Shown here piece after piece: positions 1 through 8,252 of a stretch of DNA of 64,000 nt. Both the position numbers and the translations under genes were made by a program. The notes under the pieces are model-generated. The model worked only from the letters and a program-made list of their open reading frames with translations. It was not told the origin of the DNA and did not search any database. Source of the stretch: Amycolatopsis iheyensis (GTDB taxonomy: Bacteria > Actinomycetota > Actinomycetes > Mycobacteriales > Pseudonocardiaceae); assembly GCF_024703995.1 (NCBI RefSeq), contig NZ_JAMXQV010000009.1, positions 1-64,000 of the forward strand. The letters are read 5' to 3'. Position 1 is the stretch's first letter. Every line of letters starts with the position of its first letter.

Positions 1-464
1 TGCCGATCTTGGTGATCTTGCCGTGGGCGATGAGGAACACCTGGTCGGCTTGGGAGCCGAATTCGACCAGGACGTCGCCGGGGGCGTAGTCGTGCCGGGC
101 GAAGCGTCCGGCCAGTTCGGTGAGGACTTCTTCGTCGGGGTAGCCGCGTAGTGGGGCGAGTTCGCCGAGTTCGGGTGGGATGACCCGGACGTCGGCGCCG
201 GTGGTGGTGAAGGTGACCCGTCCGTCGCCCACGGCGTAGGATGGTGAAGGTGACCCGTCCGTCGCCCACGGCGTAGGAGAGGCGGCGGTTGACGCGGTAG
301 GCGCCGCCGGAGACTTCCACCCAGGGCAGCAGCTTCAGCAGCCACCGGGAGGAGATGCCCTGCATCTGTGGAACCGACTTGGTCGTCGTGGCCAGCGTCC
401 GGGCCGCGGCCCGCCCCAAGCTCAACGGCGCCTGCTCGGTGTCCACCGGATCGGTGACAGTCAC
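1..464 (-). pseudogene. cnb: Family 2B encapsulin shell protein with cyclic-nucleotide-binding domain (5' part, frameshifted, runs off window)
   Basis: Third gene of the 2-methylisoborneol operon; only its N-terminal part lies in the window. From a GTG at 464 (in-frame GTG also at 476) the protein reads LGRAAARTLATTTK, QMQGISSRWLLKLLPWVEV and RRLSYAVGDGRVTF, the N-terminus I recognise from EshA/Cnb shell proteins. After a 37-bp tandem duplication (205-278) the original frame is lost. If one copy is removed, it continues with VRVIPPELGELAPLRGY and DQVFLIAHGKITKIG, the start of the cNMP-binding insert. Family knowledge: family 2B encapsulins form HK97-fold compartments and are encoded beside 2-methylisoborneol synthase, their cargo. 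As read here, translation would run out of frame for at least 70 codons, so no shell is expected. A sequencing or assembly error is the main alternative. Confidence 0.85.
205..278. repeat. Perfect 37-bp tandem duplication inside the encapsulin gene
   Basis: Bases 205-241 and 242-278 are identical and adjacent. Thirty-seven is not a multiple of three, so the duplication shifts the shell-protein frame. Removing either copy restores a continuous, family-like protein, which shows that the duplication is the later event. Confidence 0.95.
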
Positions 465-491
465 AACGAGAACCACCCAATCGTTCGTCGG

Positions 492-1595
492 TCAGGAGTA
501 ACGGGGGTTGGTGGCGTGCCAGGTGAAGCCGCCGCCCATCCAGGAACGGACGCCCACGAGGAACCGTTGCAGCTCCGGGGACGGCACCGCCGCCAGCTCC
601 CGATGGCCGTCTTCGAACTCGTGGACGATCTTGTTGTGCAGCTCGACGGTCGCTTCGACCGCCTCCTCGACCGGGCAGTCCCGGTCCGCCGCGATCTGCA
701 GGACCATGTTGCAGACCGGTTTCTCGTCGGCGGCGTCCTTGGCCACCGAATGGAGATCGTTGACCAGCACCGACGCCGTGCCGGCCCGCATCATCGCCTC
801 CCGCACCCGCGGGTCGTAGTAGAACGGCGCGGCCAGCTCGTAGCCGCCGACGGCGTCGATGAGCGTCATCGACGTGTAGAAGCTGTCGTGCTGGCGGGCC
901 GCCAGGTACTCCCACGCCGGCGGGTAGCGGCCCGTGTGGCGCCACGCCGCGTACGCGTCCCAGCTGACGAACATCGCGAACGTCGAGTAGCAGACCCGCT
1001 GGACGAGCACCGGTGACCCGTGCCGGCCCAGGTGCTCGGTCGCCGAACCGAGCCCGACCAGGATCGGGTCCGCTCGCAGTGCTTCTTCGAGTGGCGCGGT
1101 GAATTCGCCGGCGGGGGCGACCGGGTCCATGGCCGCCATGACGAGCGCCAGGCGCGGCGGCAGCTCGGTGGGCGCCGCGCCGAGCGTGCTGTCGTCGGCG
1201 TAGTAGTCGTCGGCCGCCCACCACGTCGCGTTCAGCTGCGCCGCCACGAGCAACCGGTCCGGGTCGTCGCAGTCGGGGTGGGCGAGCATCACCAGCCGGC
1301 CGAACCCGGCGTGCGCGATCTGCTCGAGGCCCTCGCCGGTGAACCCGCAGTCGGCGGCCCACGAGACCAGCCGCCGGTCGACCTCCTCGGCGAGGGCGTC
1401 GTCAACGCGGCCCACCACCGGGCAGTACAGCGGCGACGCGCTACCGTCACCCCACGGCAGGTAGGCGTAGGCCGGGTCCTGCCCGGGCGCGGGCGCGAAC
1501 TGCGTCGCGATCCGCGCCGCGGACGTGCCGAGGCCGAACGGCCCGGCCAGCAGGCCCGCCGCCCCGCCTGTGGTCCACTGTGGACACACGGTCAT
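492..1595 (-). CDS. tpc: 2-methylisoborneol synthase (class I terpene cyclase)
   Basis: Cyclises 2-methyl-geranyl diphosphate to the volatile 2-methylisoborneol. The metal-binding aspartate motif DDYYADD is at residues 129-135 and the NSE/DTE-type motif NDLHSVAKD at 279-287; both bind the magnesium-diphosphate cluster. The ATG at 1595 is preceded by GAGGGAG, so it is preferred over the GTG at 1613. The protein has 367 residues, clearly shorter than the Streptomyces enzyme I recall (about 440), because the long proline-rich N-terminus is nearly absent. A segment GPFGLGTSAARI (residues 18-29) remains; in relatives this region is thought to hold the encapsulin cargo signal. It lies between the methyltransferase (28 bases upstream) and the broken shell gene (about 30 bases downstream), clearly one operon. 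Confidence 0.93.
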   Translation of the reverse strand: MTVCPQWTTGGAAGLLAGPFGLGTSAARIATQFAPAPGQDPAYAYLPWGDGSASPLYCPVVGRVDDALAEEVDRRLVSWAADCGFTGEGLEQIAHAGFGRLVMLAHPDCDDPDRLLVAAQLNATWWAADDYYADDSTLGAAPTELPPRLALVMAAMDPVAPAGEFTAPLEEALRADPILVGLGSATEHLGRHGSPVLVQRVCYSTFAMFVSWDAYAAWRHTGRYPPAWEYLAARQHDSFYTSMTLIDAVGGYELAAPFYYDPRVREAMMRAGTASVLVNDLHSVAKDAADEKPVCNMVLQIAADRDCPVEEAVEATVELHNKIVHEFEDGHRELAAVPSPELQRFLVGVRSWMGGGFTWHATNPRYS

Positions 1596-1623
1596 CGCGC
1601 TCTCCCTCGGCACCCCCGCCCGC

Positions 1624-2475
1624 TCAGACGCGGTCGGCGGCGATGAGCAGGTAGTGGAAGCTGCCTTCGCGGTAGGCGGTCAGGAACGGCCCTTCGATCC
1701 CGGTGGCCACCGAGGACTGCTCCCGCAGCTCCCAGTAGGGGATCGTCGCCGCGGTCAGGTCGACGACGTTGATCGGCACGAAACCGTTGGCGGCCAACGC
1801 CTTGAAGTAGTCACCGCGGGCGTGGATGTTGCAGATGTAGTGCTGGTCGATCTGGCTCACCGCGCGCGAGCGGCCACCCGTCACGTCGTTGTAGCACCCG
1901 GTGATGGTGACGTACCGCCCGCCGGGCTTGAGCTGGCGCGCGTGCTCGGCGAACAGGTCGTTCAGGTCGACGTACATCGTGCTCTCGTTGTTCCAGATGC
2001 CTTGGAACGCGCCGGATTCGAAGCCGGTGTCGAGCATGTTCTTCAGGTGGTAGCGCACCGAACCGTCGATGCCGCGCTTGCGCACGTGGTCGTTCGCGAA
2101 GCCGACCTGCTGCTCGGAGATCGAGATGCCGTCGACCTGGCAGCCGAAGCGCAGGTGCGCCATCACGCTGCTGCCGCCGCGGCCGCAGCCGGCGTCCAGC
2201 AGGCGGTCGGTCGGCGCGATCGGGCCCAGGTGGTCGAGGAGGACCTCGGCCTGGGCGGTCTCGAGCCGGTGCATCTCGGCGATGATCGCCTCGTCGCGGG
2301 TGGCTTCCGGTGTCTGGAGGACGGCGGGGTCGTAGTCGCCGAGGCCGTAGTGGTGGTGGTAGAGACCGTCGACGTCGCCCAGCCGGAGGTTCACCGGATC
2401 CTTCTCCGCGTTCCAGTAGTCGGCGACCGACTGCTGGTACGCGGTGCGGGCCACGGGCTGGTCGAGAGCGGTCAT
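1624..2475 (-). CDS. mtf: Geranyl diphosphate 2-C-methyltransferase
   Basis: Adds a methyl group from S-adenosylmethionine to C2 of geranyl diphosphate, the committed step to 2-methylisoborneol. SAM motif I is LLDAGCGRGGSS. The segments NLRLGDVDGLYHHHYG, WNNESTMYVDL, RYVTITGCYND and PYWELR are nearly invariant in this enzyme, so the identification is strong. The ATG at 2475 has GAGGAG seven bases upstream and gives 283 residues; an earlier in-frame ATG at 2511 lacks such a site. First gene of the operon, followed by the cyclase. Confidence 0.95.
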   Translation of the reverse strand: MTALDQPVARTAYQQSVADYWNAEKDPVNLRLGDVDGLYHHHYGLGDYDPAVLQTPEATRDEAIIAEMHRLETAQAEVLLDHLGPIAPTDRLLDAGCGRGGSSVMAHLRFGCQVDGISISEQQVGFANDHVRKRGIDGSVRYHLKNMLDTGFESGAFQGIWNNESTMYVDLNDLFAEHARQLKPGGRYVTITGCYNDVTGGRSRAVSQIDQHYICNIHARGDYFKALAANGFVPINVVDLTAATIPYWELREQSSVATGIEGPFLTAYREGSFHYLLIAADRV

Positions 2476-2729
2476 CGAGAAACTCCTCGTTCGGTTTTCG
2501 TTGGTGAACAAGGAAACTGACGGCCGTGTGCCGTCGTCCCCTCCCTCTCGAAGTTAGTGCCGGGAGTTTCGAAGGGACAAGGAGCTTCACTCGCACTGCG
2601 CGGTCGTTGCCCGAGTGGCCCAGTGGCGACCCCGCGCGGTGTGGCCCCGGGCGGACCGGAGGGTCCCCGTTAGAGACCGGGGGTGACTCGACCGGATGAC
2701 GATCTGCCACCCTCGGTCGTCGCCGGTGC
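2476..2729 (-). promoter_or_regulatory. Leader and probable promoter region of the 2-methylisoborneol operon
   Basis: 254 bases without a convincing gene between the methyltransferase start and the ligD stop. The part nearest the methyltransferase is less G+C-rich than the flanks and carries an imperfect inverted repeat around 2548-2575 (TCGAA ... TTTCGA). No clear -35/-10 pair was identified. Confidence 0.4.
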
Positions 2730-4718
2730 TCAGGGGAGTGGCGCGGCGCTTTCGGGCAGACCGGCCAGCAGGTCGCCGTGCTCGGCGACGCGCTCGAGGA
2801 CGTCTTCCGCGGTGAAGGTCAGGTGCAGCACGTGCCGGCAGGCCCGGACCTCGGCCCAGGTCACCGGCGTCGAAACCGCCGGGTGGTCGCGGCCGCGCAG
2901 GGAATACGGCGCCACCGTCGTCTTGGCCGGGTTGTTCTGGCTCCAGTCGATGAACACCCGCCCGGTGCGCTGGGCCTTCGCCATCACCGCCGTCACGGTG
3001 TCCGGTGTTTCGCGGGCGAGCCGCCGCGCGAGGTCCTTCGCGTAGGCCGACGGCGCCGCCGGGTCGTCGGTCTCGATGCCACAGTACAGCTGCATGCCCT
3101 TCGAGCCCGACGTCTTCGCGAACGGGGTGAGCCCGTCGGCGACGAGCACGTCGTGCAGGCGTTCCGCGACGCGCGCGCAGTCGACGACCGTCGTGCCCGG
3201 GCCGGGGTCGAGGTCGAACACGAGGCGGTCCGGCGCGCGCCGGGTGGCGTCCGGCGTGACCGTCCACTGTGGAACATGCAGCTCCAGCGCCGCCATGTTC
3301 GCCGCCCACACCAGGTCCGGGAGCTCGTCGAGCAGCGGGTAGTCGATCGTGTCGCCGCTGCCGCGGGAGCCCGTGCTCGGCAACCGGACCGTGTGCAGCC
3401 ACGCCGGGGCGCCGTTCGGGACGTTCTTCTCGAACCACTTCTCGCCGTCGACGCCGTTGGGGTAGCGGATGAACGTGACCGGCCGGCCGGCGAGGTGCGG
3501 CAGCAGGAACGCCGCGACGCGCGAGTAGTAGTTGATCACCTCGCCCTTGGTGAACCCGTCGGCCGGGTACAGCACCTTGTCCAAATTGGACAGCGTGAGC
3601 TGCCGGTTGCCCGCCTGCACGGTGATCCGCTGCCCGGCGGGCTCGGTGGGAGCGGGCGGCGGAGGCAGCTCCGGGAGCGGAGTCGCGCGCGGGGCGAGGA
3701 CGTCGCCGGGTTCCTTGTCGGCCCGCAAGCCCCGCCACGCCGTGTGGCGGACGCGGCCGGCGCGGGTGAACTGGCGGTAGACGATCTCGCCGACCAGCCG
3801 CGGTTCGACCCACCGGGCACGCACGGTGTCCTCTCGCGGCGGCGCCACGGCGAACGGGTGAGTCCGGCGTTCGAGCGGCTCGAGCCGCGCCTGCAGCTCG
3901 GCGCGGGTGGCCTGGCTGAACCCGGTGCCGACGTCGCCGATGTAGACGAGGTCGCCGGTGCCGGGGTCGTGCGCGCCGAGCAGCAGCCCGCCGAGGGTGC
4001 CGGTGAAGCTGCGCTGGCCGGGCCGCCAGCCGCAGACGATGACCTCCTGCGTCCGGATCAGCGGGTGCTTGAGCCAGGAGTCCGGCCGCTGGCCGGGTGA
4101 ATAACCCGAGTTGCGCAGCTTCGCGACGACACCTTCGTAGCCGGCGGACGCGGCGTGGGCGAGGAAGTCCGCGGGCGTGCGGCGGTCGGCGGCGAGCTCG
4201 GCGAAGGTCACCGCGCGGACCACCGAGACGCGGTACGGGTCGGGCATCGGCAGTCCGGCCAGCAGGCCGCGGCGCACGTCGTAGGGCTCCTTGAGCAGGT
4301 CGCGGTCGCCGAGCCGGAGAAGGTCGAAGGCGAGGAACCGGACCGGGACGTCGTCGAACGCCAGGCCTTTCGGCGCACTCTGGTGGCGGACCCATCGCCC
4401 CCGGCGTTCCTGCATGAGCTCGAAGTCGATCCGGCCGTCTTCGCCGTAGGTGACGACTTCGCCGTCGAGGTGGGCGGCCTGCCCGTCGAGCCCGGGGGCG
4501 AGCACCCCGGCGAGCTCGGCGAACTCGGCGGTGAAGTCGATGTTGTTGCGGCTGGTGAGCACGGTGGTGCCGTCGGGGGCGATCCGCATCGCCGCGCGGT
4601 AGCCGTCCAGCTTGTACTCGTAGGCCCACTCCGGCCCGCTGCGCAGGCGGCCGCCGTCGGCCTTGGCCAGCATCGGGTCCACCCACGCCGGGACGCGGGA
4701 CGCGTCGTGAGCAGCCAT
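2730..4718 (-). CDS. ligD: LigD-like ATP-dependent DNA ligase fused to a primase-type polymerase domain
   Basis: Two-domain enzyme of bacterial non-homologous end joining type. The ligase domain is N-terminal: motif I EYKLDGYR with the adenylated lysine at residue 36, followed by VYIGDVGTGF and the OB-fold region. The C-terminal half is a LigD polymerase domain: LSNLDKVLYP, TFIRYPNGVDG, and the metal-binding DLDPGPG followed by TSGSKGMQLY. Domain order is ligase then polymerase, and no 3'-phosphoesterase domain is present; mycobacterial LigD runs polymerase, phosphoesterase, ligase. No Ku gene is nearby, so a partner must be encoded elsewhere. The ATG at 4718 follows a short gap to the gene upstream. 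662 residues. Confidence 0.9.
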   Translation of the reverse strand: MAAHDASRVPAWVDPMLAKADGGRLRSGPEWAYEYKLDGYRAAMRIAPDGTTVLTSRNNIDFTAEFAELAGVLAPGLDGQAAHLDGEVVTYGEDGRIDFELMQERRGRWVRHQSAPKGLAFDDVPVRFLAFDLLRLGDRDLLKEPYDVRRGLLAGLPMPDPYRVSVVRAVTFAELAADRRTPADFLAHAASAGYEGVVAKLRNSGYSPGQRPDSWLKHPLIRTQEVIVCGWRPGQRSFTGTLGGLLLGAHDPGTGDLVYIGDVGTGFSQATRAELQARLEPLERRTHPFAVAPPREDTVRARWVEPRLVGEIVYRQFTRAGRVRHTAWRGLRADKEPGDVLAPRATPLPELPPPPAPTEPAGQRITVQAGNRQLTLSNLDKVLYPADGFTKGEVINYYSRVAAFLLPHLAGRPVTFIRYPNGVDGEKWFEKNVPNGAPAWLHTVRLPSTGSRGSGDTIDYPLLDELPDLVWAANMAALELHVPQWTVTPDATRRAPDRLVFDLDPGPGTTVVDCARVAERLHDVLVADGLTPFAKTSGSKGMQLYCGIETDDPAAPSAYAKDLARRLARETPDTVTAVMAKAQRTGRVFIDWSQNNPAKTTVAPYSLRGRDHPAVSTPVTWAEVRACRHVLHLTFTAEDVLERVAEHGDLLAGLPESAAPLP

Positions 4719-4740
4719 GCCGAACTCTAACCCGTTCGGC

Positions 4741-6300
4741 CTAGCTCCGCCGGGTTTGCGCAGGTTGGAACGCCTGCTTCCACTCGTCGGTGAGCCGCTC
4801 GCCGGGCGCGGCCGCCCAGCACGCCGCGAGCAGGTCGTAGCCGAGGTGGACCAGCGCGGCGTGCGCGGGCCAGTGCCGCCGCGTCCAGGCGAGGTCGTTG
4901 TGCGCGGAGTCGACGGCAGCGCGGGTGGCGCCCTCGAGCTCGAACTGGAGGTCGCGGCGGGCGGGCATGGCCGGCGCGTTCGCGAGCAGCGTCAGGGCGG
5001 CGGCCCGGACGCGGGACTCGGTCCAGCGGAACGTCGTGCGGTGCGCGTTCGGCGCGACGAGGTACTGCGACAGCACCGCGAGCGCGACACCGAGGGCCGT
5101 CTCGACGAACCGGTCGCGGATGACCGGTGTGCTCGCCGTGGCGCCGCCGGCGAGGAGCGCGACGGGCGTGATGAACACGACGGCGACCGCGTAGTTGCGC
5201 GGGACGAACAGCTCGATGCAGAACTGCAGCACGGCGATGGTGGCGATGAGCGCGAGCCCGGTGGGCGCGAGCTGGATGAGGAGGGCGAACAGGCCGAGGC
5301 CGGCCGCGGTGCCGGCGAACCGCTGCAGGCCGCGGACGTTCGCGCGGACCCGGTCGGTGCCCTGCTGCAGGACGACGAGCGTGCTGAGGACCGCCCAGTG
5401 CGGACGCGTCAGGCCGAGTGACGCGCTGAGTGCCCCGGCGGCCGCGCAGGTGCCGCCGACGCGCAGGGCCGTCAGCATGGCGTGCGAGCGCAGGGTCGCC
5501 GAGCGGCGCAGCCGGTAGCCGACCGCCGGGCGGGGGAGCGGAAGGGGTGTCTCGTCGTCGGCGCCGCTCGCGTCGGCGAAGCGCCGGTGGGCGGCGATGA
5601 GCGTGGCCGCGAGTTCGGGCCGGTCGCCGGCGTCGTGGACCGCGCCCCAGGCGGCGGAGATGGCGGAGCCGGCGGCGTGCCGGGCTTCGGCGCCGGCGTG
5701 GCCGGCGCGGAGGAAGGCGTCGACGGCGCGAACGGCCCGCTCGACGGCGACGCGTTCCGGCTTGCGGCGGTCGGCGACGAACCCGGCCATGGACACCAGC
5801 GCCGAGGAGAGGCCGCCGAGGGCGGTGCAGAGCAGGAGGGGGAGCGGGTGGGCGCCGGCCTCGGTGGCGACCATCGCGCCGCCGCAGACGAGGGCGAAGA
5901 AGAGGGCGCCGGGCGGCCCGAGCCGCAGCGCGTCGACGACGAAGACGGCGAGTACGGCGACGACGGTCACCACGACGACGACATTGCCACCCAAGCTCCC
6001 GGCGGCGGCGCCGAGCCCGGCGGAGAGCAGGAGAAGCGCGGCGGCGGTGAGGACGACCCAGGCACGCACGCGGTAGGGGCGGCCTTCGCCGTAGAGGACG
6101 GCGAAGGCGCCGAAGGTGACGAAGAGGGCGACGTCGGCGTGTCCGGCGAGGACGACTCCGCCCCCGGCGAGGGCAACGGCCCCGGCGGCCCGAAGCCCGG
6201 CACTCCACCGCCGCCCGGCGGCGGGCAGCGCGAAGAGGACGGACCGCGGCCGGATGACACGGGGGAGCGGGTCGTCGGGCGGCACACCCCATTCCAACAC
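4741..6300 (-). CDS. FUSC-family integral membrane protein (putative aromatic acid exporter type)
   Basis: About 519 residues if started at the GTG at 6300 (a second in-frame GTG is at 6285). It has two membrane bundles: an N-terminal block of closely spaced hydrophobic helices, a soluble stretch containing RKPERVAVERAVRAVDAFL, then a second block starting near PHWAVLSTLVVLQQ, characteristic of FUSC proteins, and a soluble C-terminus. Family members are proposed efflux carriers for aromatic acids or envelope proteins; the substrate here is unknown. The reading frame stays open upstream to an ATG at 6861, but that extension is the translated minisatellite (Pro/His/Thr-rich) and is rejected. 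It ends 22 bases before the ligD start, so the two could share a transcript. Confidence 0.75.
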   Translation of the reverse strand: MLEWGVPPDDPLPRVIRPRSVLFALPAAGRRWSAGLRAAGAVALAGGGVVLAGHADVALFVTFGAFAVLYGEGRPYRVRAWVVLTAAALLLLSAGLGAAAGSLGGNVVVVVTVVAVLAVFVVDALRLGPPGALFFALVCGGAMVATEAGAHPLPLLLCTALGGLSSALVSMAGFVADRRKPERVAVERAVRAVDAFLRAGHAGAEARHAAGSAISAAWGAVHDAGDRPELAATLIAAHRRFADASGADDETPLPLPRPAVGYRLRRSATLRSHAMLTALRVGGTCAAAGALSASLGLTRPHWAVLSTLVVLQQGTDRVRANVRGLQRFAGTAAGLGLFALLIQLAPTGLALIATIAVLQFCIELFVPRNYAVAVVFITPVALLAGGATASTPVIRDRFVETALGVALAVLSQYLVAPNAHRTTFRWTESRVRAAALTLLANAPAMPARRDLQFELEGATRAAVDSAHNDLAWTRRHWPAHAALVHLGYDLLAACWAAAPGERLTDEWKQAFQPAQTRRS

Positions 6301-6357
6301 GGCGTGGGGCCTGGGTGAGGGGGCGGCTCGGGGTGGCGGCCGGGCGGCGCGGGGGGA

Positions 6358-6760
6358 GTGCCGGGTGGTGGGGAGCGCCGGGTCGTGGTGGGGCGGCGTG
6401 CTTGGCGGCGGGGAGCGCCGGGCGGTGGGGTGGCCGGGCTGGTGGCGGCGGGGAGCGCCGGGTGGTGGGGTGGCCGGGCTGGTGGCGGTGGCGAGCGTCG
6501 AGGGGTGGGGCGGCCGGGTTGGTGGCGGTGGGGAGCGCGGGTTTTGGTGGGGCGGCGTGCTTGGCGGCGGCGGGGAGCGCCGGGTGGTGGGGTGGCCGGG
6601 CTGGTGGCGGTGGCGAGCGTCGAGGGGTGGGGCGGCCGGGTTGGTGGCGGTGAGGAGCGCGGTTGTGGTGGGGCAGCCGGCTTGGCGGCGGCGGAGAGCG
6701 CCGGGCGGTGGGGCGGCGGGCTCGGCGGCGGCGAGCGCGGGTCGTGGTGAGGCGACCGGG
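6358..6760. repeat. G-rich minisatellite, about ten degenerate 40-bp units
   Basis: The gene-free stretch 6301-6876 is mostly a tandem array of 39-42-bp units of the form GAGCGCCGGGTGGTGGGGTG plus GCCGGGCTGGTGGCGGTGG. Neighbouring units differ, but a three-unit block of about 122 bp is itself repeated (compare 6481-6540 with 6601-6660). All G runs are on the + strand. The unit is not a multiple of three, so the open frames across it are not convincing genes. It lies just upstream of the FUSC gene and may affect its expression. Confidence 0.85.
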
Positions 6761-6876
6761 TTGGCGCCGGTGAGGCCTCGTGCGTTGGTGACTTCGGGCG
6801 CGGCTCGCTCGCGTGAGGTGGATCCCGCGGCGACTTCAGCCGCCGGTTGCCAGAGGGCCATCGCCGCGAGCCTCGG

Positions 6877-7434
6877 TCAAGCCGGGAGCAAGTCCTCCAC
6901 CGCGCGCCGCAAGGTCTCCCGCACCGTCTCCGCGTCGTCCAGCTCGCCGCCGTGCAACGCGCCGTCGCGCAGGAGGACCAAGACCCGTGCCGCGTGGTCC
7001 GGGTCCGCGTGCCCCGCCGCGGCCGCGTCCTCGCGCAGGACCTCGAAGAACCACTTCCGGTGGTCCTCGATCACCGCGCGGACCTTGTCCTCCGGATCCG
7101 GGTACTCCGCCGCCGCGTTCAGGAACTGGCAGCCGCGGAAGTCCTCGCCGCACGTTGCGTCGCCCACCACCGACAACGCCGCCGCCAGTGCCTCGCGTGG
7201 GGGCCTGCCCGCGCGGGCCGCGTTCACCGCCTCCCGGATCTGTGCGCTCGCCGTCCTCAGGTAGGCCGCCACCAGGTCGTCCTTCGTCGGGTAGTGGCGG
7301 TAGAACGTCGCCCGCGTCACCGACGCCTCCGAGACCAGGCGCTCGACCCCCACCGCGTGGATGCCCTCCGCGTAGAACAGCCGGGACGCCGTCGCCAGCA
7401 GCCGGTCCTTGGGGTGCACCGAAGCAGACGTCAT
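6877..7434 (-). CDS. TetR-family repressor
   Basis: 185 residues. The N-terminal helix-turn-helix is typical: FYAEGIHAVGVERLVSEASV followed by TRATFYRHYPTKDDLVAAYL. The C-terminal ligand domain is not diagnostic. It is divergent from the alpha/beta hydrolase at 7557, and two copies of the same palindrome lie between the two starts, one close to each. This arrangement predicts repression of both genes, relieved by a ligand that the hydrolase may act on. The ligand is unknown. The ATG at 7434 starts only 14 bases from the first operator. Confidence 0.9.
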   Translation of the reverse strand: MTSASVHPKDRLLATASRLFYAEGIHAVGVERLVSEASVTRATFYRHYPTKDDLVAAYLRTASAQIREAVNAARAGRPPREALAAALSVVGDATCGEDFRGCQFLNAAAEYPDPEDKVRAVIEDHRKWFFEVLREDAAAAGHADPDHAARVLVLLRDGALHGGELDDAETVRETLRRAVEDLLPA

Positions 7435-7447
7435 CGGTCCAGTATAG

Positions 7448-7465
7448 AGAAAGACTGGTCGTTCT
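7448..7465. promoter_or_regulatory. TetR operator, copy 1
   Basis: AGAAAGACTGGTCGTTCT, an 18-bp near-perfect palindrome (one mismatched pair), 14 bases upstream of the TetR start. It is repeated at 7523-7540. Confidence 0.75.
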
Positions 7466-7522
7466 GCCAGATCGGCTTCGTCACATTGCCACCGCCGTCG
7501 AAACCGGCCAGAGTATGGAGAC

Positions 7523-7540
7523 AGAAAGACCAGTCGTTCT
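7523..7540. promoter_or_regulatory. TetR operator, copy 2
   Basis: AGAAAGACCAGTCGTTCT, differing from copy 1 only at the two central bases. It lies 17 bases upstream of the hydrolase start. The two centres are 75 bp apart, about seven helical turns. Confidence 0.75.
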
Positions 7541-7556
7541 CTCTGAGGAGCCAGCC

Positions 7557-8252
7557 ATGAGCAAGCCCACCATCGTCCTGGTCCACGGCGCGTTCGCCGA
7601 CTCGTCGAGCTGGACCGGTGTCATCGAGCAGCTGCGGGAGCAGGGCTATCCGGTCGTCGCGGTCGCCAACCCGCTGCGGGGCCTCGAGTCCGACGCGGCC
7701 TACGTCGCCGACGTCGTCAACGGTGTCGACGGCCCGGTCGTCCTCGCCGGTCACTCCTACGGCGGCGCCCTGATCACCCGCGCCGCCACCGGGACCCCGA
7801 ACGTCCGCGCCCTCGTCTACATCGCCGCCTTCCAGCCGAACACCGGCGAGAGCGTCTTCGAGCTGTCCGCGGGCGCCAAGCTCGGCCCGGAGACCACGAA
7901 CGTCCTGGTCCACGACGGCCAGCCGGAGCTGTCGATCAAGCCGGCGGACTTCGCCGAGGTCTTCGCCGCCGACCTGCCCGCCGACACCGCCGCGACCCTC
8001 GCCGTCACCCAGCGCCCGGTCGCCCAGCAGGCCCTCGCCGCGCCCTTCGAGGGCACCCCGGCCTGGTCGAAGCTCCCGAGCTGGACGCTGATCGCCAACC
8101 AGGACAACGCGATCCCCGCCACGGCTCAGGAGTCCATGGCCGAGCGCGCGAAGTCGACCGTCCGGCGGATCGACGCTTCGCACGCCGTCGCGGTGTCGCA
8201 GCCGGCCGTGGTCGCCGAGGTCATCGCCGCCGCGGCCGCCGGCACCGAGTGA
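7557..8252 (+). CDS. Alpha/beta hydrolase
   Basis: 231 residues. It opens with PTIVLVHGAFADSSSW (oxyanion HG motif), has the nucleophile elbow GHSYGG, a late acidic position around NQDNAIP and the histidine in DASHAVAVSQP, so a full Ser-Asp-His triad is visible. The family includes esterases and salicylate/methyl-ester hydrolases; the substrate cannot be read from sequence. The ATG at 7557 has GAGGAG seven bases upstream. Divergent from the TetR gene and probably under its control. It ends exactly where folA ends on the other strand. Confidence 0.88.
   Translation: MSKPTIVLVHGAFADSSSWTGVIEQLREQGYPVVAVANPLRGLESDAAYVADVVNGVDGPVVLAGHSYGGALITRAATGTPNVRALVYIAAFQPNTGESVFELSAGAKLGPETTNVLVHDGQPELSIKPADFAEVFAADLPADTAATLAVTQRPVAQQALAAPFEGTPAWSKLPSWTLIANQDNAIPATAQESMAERAKSTVRRIDASHAVAVSQPAVVAEVIAAAAAGTE

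Noticed and set aside
6301..6860. N-terminal extension of the FUSC protein and glycine-rich frames on the + strand
   Set aside because: They translate the minisatellite; the unit is not a multiple of three and the family protein starts after it.
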